Positions 26,414-33,416 of a stretch of 64,000 bases of DNA are shown one piece after another (within the stretch, counting starts at the first letter, position 1; the number at the start of each line of letters is the position of its first letter). The translations under genes were made by a program, and so were the position numbers. The DNA comes from Flavobacterium lipolyticum. GTDB lineage: Bacteria > Bacteroidota > Bacteroidia > Flavobacteriales > Flavobacteriaceae. The notes under the pieces are model-generated. The model saw nothing but the letters and a program-made list of their open reading frames with translations, was not told where the DNA came from and did not search any database. The DNA lies in contig NZ_JAJJMN010000002.1 in the NCBI RefSeq assembly GCF_020905335.1, positions 620,001 through 684,000 of the forward strand, in the 5' to 3' direction.

Positions 26414-29400
26414 TTAATAACATTTTAATCTAACTTGAACATCTCCTTTTCTTGCTAATTGATCCAATTCATGCGTTTTAAATATTCTAAATCCAAAAGG
26501 TTCATTTTTGAAACTATTATTTGGAAAAGCTTCGCGTAATTGTTTATCAATAGATTCTTCTATTTTCTTCATTCCTGCAATATCAGCAGCATTTCTAGTT
26601 CTATTAGTAAAAGCAGGATCATTTGCTAAATAATCGCTATTAATAAAAGCATCAACATCAAAATTATTAGGGTTAAGAGGTTTAGAAAGACTTGGATCGT
26701 GAGCTTTACTTATCCCACTCGCAACGCTACCTCTATAACCAATTGATGCATTTGGGTCAATTGCTTGTATTTGAGGTAAATGTGATTGCAAAATTGAGTT
26801 TACTTGCCCTTGTATAGCTTCTAAGCCGCCAGTAAGACCGAAGAGATCAATCCACCAATTACTATTATGAGTGTAAGCATAAAAATTAGGGTTATTTCCA
26901 TTCAATCTAATTGGATCCTGTGATAAATAAAGTCCTGCCTCAGGATTATAATACCTAAACCTATTATAATAAAGTCCTGTCTCTATATCCTCATACTGCC
27001 CCAACTGCCTAAAAGGGACAAAATCTCGATCACCTTTTAGATTACGTAAATCTCCGTAAATATCATAATCCGTTTCCCAGACTAATTCGCCAGTGTCATT
27101 ATAAGCTTGTACGGGTCTGCCAATATAATCATTGATAATAGAAAACTTTTCATCTCCAACAATCTTAGCGCTTGGAACAAACGAACCTCCTTCATACACC
27201 CAAGTTATGAGATTCTCGATAGGTTCCGGTTTATCATAGACTAAGTCATCCTCAGTGGCTATTAATTTAGGACGATCTTTTAAATCGTATTTCCATTCAT
27301 GAATAAGAACGTTTCCATCCCAAACATAACGATTTATTCTTTGGTTTGCAATTTTTGCGGTACGTCTGCCCAGGGCATCGTACTCAAAATGTACCGTTTT
27401 TCCATCCGGGTTGGTGATGCTCTCGAGCATACCATTCGCCAGCCAGCTATAGGTGGTATCTCCGTCCTGCCACTGCTCGTGTTCTTGCTGTAATCTGCTT
27501 TCTTCGGTTTTGTTGCCTGCCAGTTTATCGATCCAGTTGGTGGGTTCTTCGAATTTTAGTACTTCGTTGATGTTTCTGGTACTTTTGTGTATCAGATTAC
27601 CCAGTTCGTCGTATTTGTAATGATACTTTTCGTCCTGTAACAGTTTACCACCTTTACCATACTTCCGATCGCTACGATCGGGAGTTTTATAAAGATTTCC
27701 TACTGCATCCGGGGTTTTGTAAAGCTGTTCTTTACCATTATAATCTGCCTTTGCCAGATTACCAAAGTCGTCATAATCAAAGTAGGTGATATTGGAAGTC
27801 ATTTGGTTTACCGCACTGCGCAGTTGCTGGTTGGTATCCCAGTTGTAAAAGCGTGATCCGCTGCGTTTGCCATTGGCAAATACTTCCCGTTCTTTTTGTT
27901 TTCCGCTGTTGTTGTAGCTGGTTTTAATGTGGAGTCCGTCGGTGGTGAAGCGTTCTATTTCTCTTCCTAGTTCGTCGCGTTTCAGAGTGGTTTCCCACTT
28001 CTGGTGCTGTTCTTTGAGTTCGTTGCTTTGTACCTCTATACGTTCCAACTGTCCTTTTGAGTCGTAATGCGTATTGATCTCTGCTCCTAATGAACTATTT
28101 ATACCTATACGTTGTCCCAGTTTGTTGTAAATGGAAGTAAGGGTAATGGCATTATCATTTTTGTCGAGCTGCTGTTTTTGGGTTTCTTTTACGATACGCC
28201 CCATTTCATCACGCTCCAGAAGAATGCTTACGTTTTGGTTCACGGCTTCTGTTAAAAGTCCGTTTTTATTGTAGCTGTAGGTTTCCCAGGTACCGTCATG
28301 ATAGTCGGCTCTAGTGATGCGTCCCAGTGCATCCTGCTCGTATTCAGTAAATTTTCCGTTGCCATGATCGATTCTGGTGACTTCACCTGCAAGATTACGC
28401 TGGTATTTTTTTACCATACCATCAAAAGCAGTTTCTTTGATTATTTGTCCGGCTTTGTTGCGGGCAAAATAGTAAACTTCGTTGTCTTCGTTTTTAATGG
28501 CTTGCAACTGTTCCATCTTGTCGTAATCAAAACGCACTTTTACGCCATTTTGCTCGCGTGTGGCAAGGCTTCCCAGTGGGGTATAACTAAACTTAATACT
28601 ATTTTTATTGTCTTTTAGCGCTATGACTTCGTCATAATTGTTATAGGTAAACTGTATGACATTGCTGTCTTTCTCTACAATTTGTCTTACGCGATCCAAT
28701 GCGTCGTAACTAAAATAATCGGCCATCTGCATTGGGGTGTAGATCGCTTGTACGCGTCCGCGATGGTCGTACTCCCATGATTTTAATTTTTGGTTGTTCT
28801 CTCGCCACTCTATAAGATTGTATTGATCGTCATAAATCAGTTCGAGTTTATTGTTGTTTTTGGCCACTGTCGCTAGTAGTCCATTATCGTGATAACTAAA
28901 GTGGGTAGTGGTTTTATCGGGAGCAATAATCGTTTTAAGCTGATCTTCTCTGTCTTCTTTGTACAGATAAACGGTTTTATTCCCTTCGGGATCTATGGCT
29001 ATCGACGGGCGGTTTTCCTCATCATAAATCATGATTTCTTCGGTACCATCCGGGTAAACGGTACCGGTTTTGTTTCCTCTGTCATCATAATTAAAGCCCA
29101 GGATGCGTCCTTCGGGATCAATCTCACGATAGAGTTCCATAAACTCGGTATAATCGTAAAAGGTACTGTTGCCCATGGCGTCTTTTACTTGTGTAATCAG
29201 CTGACTTGGCTCGTAATAATAAGTGGTTACAGCTAGATTAGAGTCTGTTATCAGATTGTAACCTTCCTCAGGATGGTATTCCATCCAGCCTTCCTGCCAA
29301 CCGCCATCACCCCAGGTGTGTATACAGCGGTTTTGAGTGTCATATTCCCAATAAAAAGCTTGTCCGTTACGATCCGTTTTTTTGACGATTAAATGATTTT

Positions 29401-30646
29401 CATATTCAATGGCTGTCGGTTTTTGCAATGCATCAATAATTGCACTTATGTTACCTTCGGGATCGTACTCATACGCCACTAAAAGTTCGTCCTGTTCCGG
29501 TCCGACAAGTTCCAGCTTTTGAATGAATCCGTCCTTAGTGCTTACTTTGATTTCTCTGCCGGCAGCATCGATGATTTTTTTCAGACGGTTGGCTACAAAT
29601 TCGAAAACGATGTTAAGTCCGCTAACATTACTAATTTTAGTAAGTTGGTATTTTTTACCGTCAAACAGGGTAAAATCGTAAAAAAGCTTGCTTTGATGAT
29701 CGTAAGCCTGATAGCCGTCCTGAGTTCTTTTCAGAGTTGTTTTTTCTTCACGGAGGTAAAATTCTTCTTCAGGCAGCAATATTGGAAAAGCAACAAGTCG
29801 CCCGTCGTCCATGCGAAGTCCTAAGGCATTGTCTTCGGTATATAATTCTACAGCTCTGTCGTAGACACTATGCATTCCATAACCAAGCCAGCCCACATAA
29901 TCAGAATCGGAGTACCAGCTTCGTTTCCAGTTTAAAGGAATCGGACTGGTCAAATCAAAATCACTACCTTCATAAATGACCGCGCCATTGATCACGTTTA
30001 CGGGATCATTAGCACACTTTCGGAGTCCATCTTTGAGTCCTTTAGGAGTTTTCGCCCCTTTAAGGTTAATTTTTTTAACAAGTCCTCTGACTTTTTTCAT
30101 CAGAGTACTAAAACCAATACTAGCTAATAAGCCTGTAAGGACTCCTCCCCAATCGGGAGGATAGGGTCCACCAACCATTACGGGTTTTCCGGTAGGGATA
30201 GGCAATGAAAATGAGGTTGGGGCAAAAAGGGTTGGGGCAAACGGTAACATTTTCTTGCCTATTTTGGTTTTCCCTAAAGACATCGATAGGGGGATGCCGA
30301 TATCATTACAGGTCATTAGCATATGTCCTTTGGGACTCATCCTCGTACCGTCTGAAAAAACGGTTTTTGAGGCGAAAAAATTCATACTTTCATGGCCTAT
30401 GATAGGTGTCATAAGCCAGGGCGGTGTAAAAAGAGGAATGTGCATCAGTGGTATTATAATACCGCTGGTGTCCGAGTTTCCACGTTTAAAACCATTTACA
30501 TGCACCGTGGCACCTAAAAACGGAATATAATCAAAAGGATCGATGACAATACCTATATAAGGATGAAAAGGGTTAAAAGGGGGTAGGGTAGTAAAATGGA
30601 TGTCTATCCCCACTACAATGGTTAAATGGTTATCGGTTAATAGCAT
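26414..30646 (-). CDS. PAAR-like RHS polymorphic toxin
   Basis: The protein has 1410 residues. Residues 1-200 form a PAAR-like region (PFLGATVHVNGFKRG, IGHESMNFFASKTVFSDG, SPKGHMLMTCNDIGIPLS), the spike tip used to load RHS effectors on type VI secretion systems. A hydrophobic stretch lies near 165-185 (GGVLTGLLASIGFS). About 25 RHS/YD repeats follow (for example YEYDPEGNISAI, FEYDALGRRTAKI), and the core closes with GLYYNRFRYYNPEAGLYLSQ and DPIRLNG...DLFGLT at about 1272. The last 138 residues are the variable toxin tip; GYRGSVASG and FDVDAFI in it recall a nucleotidyltransferase active site. No T6SS structural gene is in the window. The gene is intact and probably active. Confidence 0.88.
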   Translation of the reverse strand: MLLTDNHLTIVVGIDIHFTTLPPFNPFHPYIGIVIDPFDYIPFLGATVHVNGFKRGNSDTSGIIIPLMHIPLFTPPWLMTPIIGHESMNFFASKTVFSDGTRMSPKGHMLMTCNDIGIPLSMSLGKTKIGKKMLPFAPTLFAPTSFSLPIPTGKPVMVGGPYPPDWGGVLTGLLASIGFSTLMKKVRGLVKKINLKGAKTPKGLKDGLRKCANDPVNVINGAVIYEGSDFDLTSPIPLNWKRSWYSDSDYVGWLGYGMHSVYDRAVELYTEDNALGLRMDDGRLVAFPILLPEEEFYLREEKTTLKRTQDGYQAYDHQSKLFYDFTLFDGKKYQLTKISNVSGLNIVFEFVANRLKKIIDAAGREIKVSTKDGFIQKLELVGPEQDELLVAYEYDPEGNISAIIDALQKPTAIEYENHLIVKKTDRNGQAFYWEYDTQNRCIHTWGDGGWQEGWMEYHPEEGYNLITDSNLAVTTYYYEPSQLITQVKDAMGNSTFYDYTEFMELYREIDPEGRILGFNYDDRGNKTGTVYPDGTEEIMIYDEENRPSIAIDPEGNKTVYLYKEDREDQLKTIIAPDKTTTHFSYHDNGLLATVAKNNNKLELIYDDQYNLIEWRENNQKLKSWEYDHRGRVQAIYTPMQMADYFSYDALDRVRQIVEKDSNVIQFTYNNYDEVIALKDNKNSIKFSYTPLGSLATREQNGVKVRFDYDKMEQLQAIKNEDNEVYYFARNKAGQIIKETAFDGMVKKYQRNLAGEVTRIDHGNGKFTEYEQDALGRITRADYHDGTWETYSYNKNGLLTEAVNQNVSILLERDEMGRIVKETQKQQLDKNDNAITLTSIYNKLGQRIGINSSLGAEINTHYDSKGQLERIEVQSNELKEQHQKWETTLKRDELGREIERFTTDGLHIKTSYNNSGKQKEREVFANGKRSGSRFYNWDTNQQLRSAVNQMTSNITYFDYDDFGNLAKADYNGKEQLYKTPDAVGNLYKTPDRSDRKYGKGGKLLQDEKYHYKYDELGNLIHKSTRNINEVLKFEEPTNWIDKLAGNKTEESRLQQEHEQWQDGDTTYSWLANGMLESITNPDGKTVHFEYDALGRRTAKIANQRINRYVWDGNVLIHEWKYDLKDRPKLIATEDDLVYDKPEPIENLITWVYEGGSFVPSAKIVGDEKFSIINDYIGRPVQAYNDTGELVWETDYDIYGDLRNLKGDRDFVPFRQLGQYEDIETGLYYNRFRYYNPEAGLYLSQDPIRLNGNNPNFYAYTHNSNWWIDLFGLTGGLEAIQGQVNSILQSHLPQIQAIDPNASIGYRGSVASGISKAHDPSLSKPLNPNNFDVDAFINSDYLANDPAFTNRTRNAADIAGMKKIEESIDKQLREAFPNNSFKNEPFGFRIFKTHELDQLARKGDVQVRLKCY

Positions 30647-31127
30647 GTTTAGTAGGTGTCGCTTAATTATTGGGTGCTTCTATTATATTGGGGGGCTATT
30701 TATTTGCTATCCAATGTCATCACTTAAAGAATGATATGTCCATAGCTTTTTGTAAATACATTATGTTTACTTTATTTCTTGTAGGAAGAAGAAGAAAATC
30801 GAAATACAGTTATGAACGAAAATACAACAGTATTTTGGATACACAAACTAATTTGTAAGATTTATTATAAAGAAAAGACTCTAATTTGTTAGTTTAAGAA
30901 ATTAGAAAAAAAACATAAAAAAAAATCCCACTTCGTAAGAAATGGGATTTTTTTTCTGACTTTGGTTAGACAAATTAAAAATCATTCTACTTGCTCCAAT
31001 CTTTTTTTATTCTAATTTCTTTATTTGCATAAGATGAAAAATTACTTTTATTTTAAGCAATGAAATTTTGTTTTATGATACTCAGAAAGTTCAGATTTAT
31101 CGATAGCAATTATACCAATAGCCACCT
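30647..31127. other. Intergenic region upstream of the RHS gene
   Basis: About 480 AT-rich bases between divergent genes. The only notable structure is the hairpin at 30917-30955. I find no TAnnTTTG box clearly placed for the RHS gene. A 62-codon frame here has no protein-like features and is not called. Confidence 0.45.
30917..30955. terminator. Copy of the tRNA-Arg terminator hairpin
   Basis: A-run, ATCCCA, a 12-base loop (CTTCGTAAGAAA), TGGGAT and a T-run; bidirectional in shape. The same hairpin with the identical loop is found at 32228-32261, directly downstream of tRNA-Arg. No gene ends close to this copy, so it does not need a terminator. Confidence 0.6.
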
Positions 31128-31580
31128 ATGAGAGGAATATTTTTTACAGTTTGTAGTTTTATACTATTTTTTAGTTGTCAAAATAATAGTAAGCCGGCGC
31201 AGAAGAATTCTGTTATGAAAGCAGAAAGTAAACCTAAAAATAAACTTCATGGAAATGACAACAAAGTTTATAACCTTACATTAGTCAAGTCTTTGCCAAA
31301 ATACCCTGGCGGCATAGAGAAATTTCATGTTTTCCTAACAAAAAATTATGTCGTACCGAAAGAAGTGGCTGAAGATGAGCAACCTTCTGGCGCAGTTTTC
31401 GCTACTATTATCATAGAAAAGGACGGAACCGTGTCTGATATAGAAATTCTTCGTGATTTTGGTTATGGTTCGGGAAAAGAATTAGAAAGAGTTTTAAGAT
31501 TATGTCCAAACTGGATTCCGGCGACTATAGACGGAGAACCAGTGAGGTGTTTGTACAGTATTCCATACTATGTTCAATAA
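31128..31580 (+). CDS. Lipoprotein with TonB-like C-terminal domain
   Basis: The protein has 150 residues. The signal ends in FILFFSCQNNSK, a likely lipobox. The C-terminal half is TonB-C-like (GAVFATIIIEKDGTVSDIEI, GSGKELERVL), closely related to the end of the protein at 15412-16536; they also share LTKNYVVP. The paralogues sit on both sides of the toxin island. As in that protein there is no transmembrane anchor for contact with ExbB/ExbD. The next gene starts 16 bases downstream, so they form a two-gene unit. Confidence 0.7.
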   Translation: MRGIFFTVCSFILFFSCQNNSKPAQKNSVMKAESKPKNKLHGNDNKVYNLTLVKSLPKYPGGIEKFHVFLTKNYVVPKEVAEDEQPSGAVFATIIIEKDGTVSDIEILRDFGYGSGKELERVLRLCPNWIPATIDGEPVRCLYSIPYYVQ

Positions 31581-31596
31581 TCAATTATTATATATA

Positions 31597-32136
31597 ATGA
31601 AAAACTATATTTATATCATTTTGTCTTTTGGAACATTTCTTTGCTATAGTCAGGAACCTCCCGCCATTTTTAAATTAAAATACAGTTTATTAAATACTGA
31701 TTCAAATCACTTACTAAGTGAATTCAGAATAGATTCCCCTTCGTTAGAGTATTATAAAAAATCAAAAAACGCCTATTTGACAGAAAGCAATTGGGACAAT
31801 TACAATGATCGAATTAGGATTGATAATGAGTTTGCTTATTTTTATATGGGGAACCCTTTTCCTAGAGAAAATGACATAACTATTTTGAATATTTTTAGAA
31901 AGGATGATATTAAAATGAGCATCTTCATAAAGATTAATTTTGATTTAGATTTTGGAGAACCCTTGTATTTAAAGGGATTAAGATTTATGGAGCGATTCTT
32001 CTTTATTGATTTATCACAATTAAAAAAGAAAGGAAATAATCTATATACTACGGGTTATAATACTAAAGAAATCAAACTGGACCGTATTGAGGTTTATAAA
32101 ATTAGTTCCAGAAAATTAGACCAAAAAATTAAATAA
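31597..32136 (+). CDS. Exported protein of unknown function
   Basis: From the ATG at 31597 the protein has 179 residues with a signal peptide (MKNYIYIILSFGTFLCYSQ). An earlier ATG at 31570 overlaps the previous gene and would put nine polar residues before the signal peptide, so I reject it. The mature part is rich in Phe, Tyr and Asp (RIDNEFAYFYMGNPF, MERFFFIDLSQLKKKGNNLY). No family recognised. Co-transcribed with the TonB-C lipoprotein. Confidence 0.6.
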   Translation: MKNYIYIILSFGTFLCYSQEPPAIFKLKYSLLNTDSNHLLSEFRIDSPSLEYYKKSKNAYLTESNWDNYNDRIRIDNEFAYFYMGNPFPRENDITILNIFRKDDIKMSIFIKINFDLDFGEPLYLKGLRFMERFFFIDLSQLKKKGNNLYTTGYNTKEIKLDRIEVYKISSRKLDQKIK

Positions 32137-32139
32137 ATC

Positions 32140-32180
32140 CGCTGTTCGAAGCGTTCACAGCACACACTATACAAATGTCA
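32140..32180 (+). repeat. Degraded REP-like left half
   Basis: CCGCTGTTCGAAGCGTTCAC followed by CACAC and a trace of the core (CAAATGTCAG). It is the last copy of the family to the right; I found none after the tRNA genes. Confidence 0.5.
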
Positions 32181-32227
32181 GTTTCTAAAAATAGAAAACA
32201 CCTTCTTTTTAAAATTCTCAAAAGCAT

Positions 32228-32261
32228 AAAAAAATCCCACTTCGTAAGAAATGGGATTTTT
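32228..32261 (-). terminator. Terminator of tRNA-Arg
   Basis: Stem ATCCCA/TGGGAT flanked by A- and T-runs with loop CTTCGTAAGAAA; on the minus strand it begins two bases after the 3' end of the tRNA. Confidence 0.75.
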
Positions 32262-32262
32262 G

Positions 32263-32336
32263 TGACCTCGACTGGATTCAAACCAGTAACCTTCTGAGCC
32301 GTAATCAGATGCGCTATTCAGTTGCGCCACGAGGCC
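32263..32336 (-). tRNA. tRNA-Arg (anticodon ACG), copy 1
   Basis: Folds to 74 nt: acceptor GGCCTCG/CGAGGTC, D stem GCGC/GCGC, anticodon stem TCTGA/TCAGA with loop TTACGGC (anticodon ACG), T stem ACTGG/CCAGT with TTTGAAT, discriminator A. CCA is not encoded. The sequence is identical to the copy at 32482-32555. Confidence 0.92.
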
Positions 32337-32395
32337 TTTTTGTTTTTTCAATTGAACTACTTTTTAGCAGCTTTGTTGATTGCTTATTGCCGGTG

Positions 32396-32424
32396 CAAAG
32401 CTAAGCATATGTCTATTTCTTCAA
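32396..32424 (-). promoter_or_regulatory. Promoter of tRNA-Arg copy 1
   Basis: On the minus strand TTG (32422-32424), 18 bases, then TAGCTTTG (32396-32403). This matches the Bacteroidota pattern TTG-N17-23-TAnnTTTG, about 60 bases before the tRNA 5' end. Confidence 0.7.
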
Positions 32425-32481
32425 TAAGGAATTAAAGAGAAAAAAAAAGACAAAAGATATTTTATCCTTTGCCTATATTAG

Positions 32482-32555
32482 TGACCTCGACTGGATTCAA
32501 ACCAGTAACCTTCTGAGCCGTAATCAGATGCGCTATTCAGTTGCGCCACGAGGCC
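32482..32555 (-). tRNA. tRNA-Arg (anticodon ACG), copy 2
   Basis: Same 74-nt fold and sequence as copy 1. No terminator hairpin follows, so transcripts may run through copy 1. The 5' flank (about 65 bases) is also nearly identical to that of copy 1, showing a tandem duplication of roughly 219 bp that includes the promoter. Confidence 0.92.
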
Positions 32556-32613
32556 TTTTTGTTTTTCAATTCGGCTATTTTTCAGTAGCTTTGTTGATTG
32601 CTTATTGCGGGTG

Positions 32614-32643
32614 CAAAGATAGGCATAAATGTGAGATATGCAA
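32614..32643 (-). promoter_or_regulatory. Promoter of tRNA-Arg copy 2
   Basis: On the minus strand TTG (32641-32643), 19 bases, then TATCTTTG (32614-32621), a full consensus flavobacterial promoter. Confidence 0.72.
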
Positions 32644-32671
32644 GTATGAAATAACATAAAAATGAAAAAAA

Positions 32672-33184
32672 ATGCAGATTGAAAAATATATACGTGATAT
32701 TCAAGGATTTCCGAAAAAAGAAATTTTGTTCAAAGACATCACACCACTGCTCAATGACCCTATTGCGAGAAAAGAAACCGTTTTTATTTTGGCTGAATCT
32801 CTAAAAGGGCTCAAAATCGATAAAGTGGTGGGAGCCGAAAGCCGGGGCTTTTTCTTTGGGATATTACTAGCTCAGGAATTGAATGCAGGCTTTGTTCCGG
32901 TAAGGAAGCCAAATAAGCTGCCTTACGACACGATTTCGGCTTCGTATGAACTCGAATACGGCACAGACAGTTTAGAGATGCACACAGACGCCATAAAGAA
33001 AGGAGACAGGGTTTTGATTCACGATGATGTTTTGGCCACAGGAGGAACTGCAAAAGCCGTTTGTGAATTGGTAGAACAACTAGGAGGAGAGATCGTACAA
33101 TGCAATTTCCTAATGGAGCTAAGTTTTTTGAACGGAAGAGAGAAAATTAGCAACTATCCTGTATTTGCTGCGATCACCTATTAA
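32672..33184 (+). CDS. apt: Adenine phosphoribosyltransferase
   Basis: The protein has 170 residues, standard for the enzyme. It converts adenine and PRPP to AMP in purine salvage. The PRPP-binding motif RVLIHDDVLATGGTAKA is exact for Apt, and KVVGAESRGFFFGILLAQEL and the N-terminal QGFPKKEILFKDITPLL are further family marks. It diverges from the tRNA-Arg genes and stands alone. Confidence 0.95.
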   Translation: MQIEKYIRDIQGFPKKEILFKDITPLLNDPIARKETVFILAESLKGLKIDKVVGAESRGFFFGILLAQELNAGFVPVRKPNKLPYDTISASYELEYGTDSLEMHTDAIKKGDRVLIHDDVLATGGTAKAVCELVEQLGGEIVQCNFLMELSFLNGREKISNYPVFAAITY

Positions 33185-33201
33185 GTAGATTTTAGAATGA
33201 A

Positions 33202-33290
33202 GATTAACGATTTTTGATATCATACTTACTTGGCGGTACGGCTGTTGGTTTTGTATCGTCCTTGGTATCTGAAATCAAAAATCGTTAATC
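33202..33290. repeat. 17-bp inverted repeat around a 55-base spacer
   Basis: GATTAACGATTTTTGAT (33202-33218) and ATCAAAAATCGTTAATC (33274-33290) are perfect inverted copies. The GC-richer spacer (GGCGGTACGGCTG) has no frame. It could be a small mobile-type element or a transcribed hairpin after apt. Confidence 0.55.
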
Positions 33291-33353
33291 AAAAATCTTA
33301 TATCCTCTCTCAAACTAGTGAAATTGTCTAAAGAGTAAAATTTAAAAACAGAT

Positions 33354-33395
33354 AAAAAAAATCCCAATTCTAAATTATATTCAGAATTGGGATTT
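33354..33395 (-). terminator. Intrinsic terminator of pheT
   Basis: Stem AATCCCAATTCT/AGAATTGGGATT, followed on the minus strand by eight T. It stands 22 bases after the pheT stop. Confidence 0.85.
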
Positions 33396-33416
33396 ATAGT
33401 ATATAGGAATTATTCT

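Noticed and set aside
27299..29979. Several plus-strand open frames inside the RHS gene
   Set aside because: They are antisense shadows of the YD-repeat coding sequence, with no independent likeness to proteins.
30670..30858. 62-codon frame upstream of the RHS gene
   Set aside because: No recognisable features, AT-driven composition, and no promoter or neighbour supporting it.
30647..32261. Complete integrative element at tRNA-Arg
   Set aside because: No integrase, relaxase or phage gene is visible; only the duplicated hairpin suggests insertion, so I kept it as a scar and not as an element.
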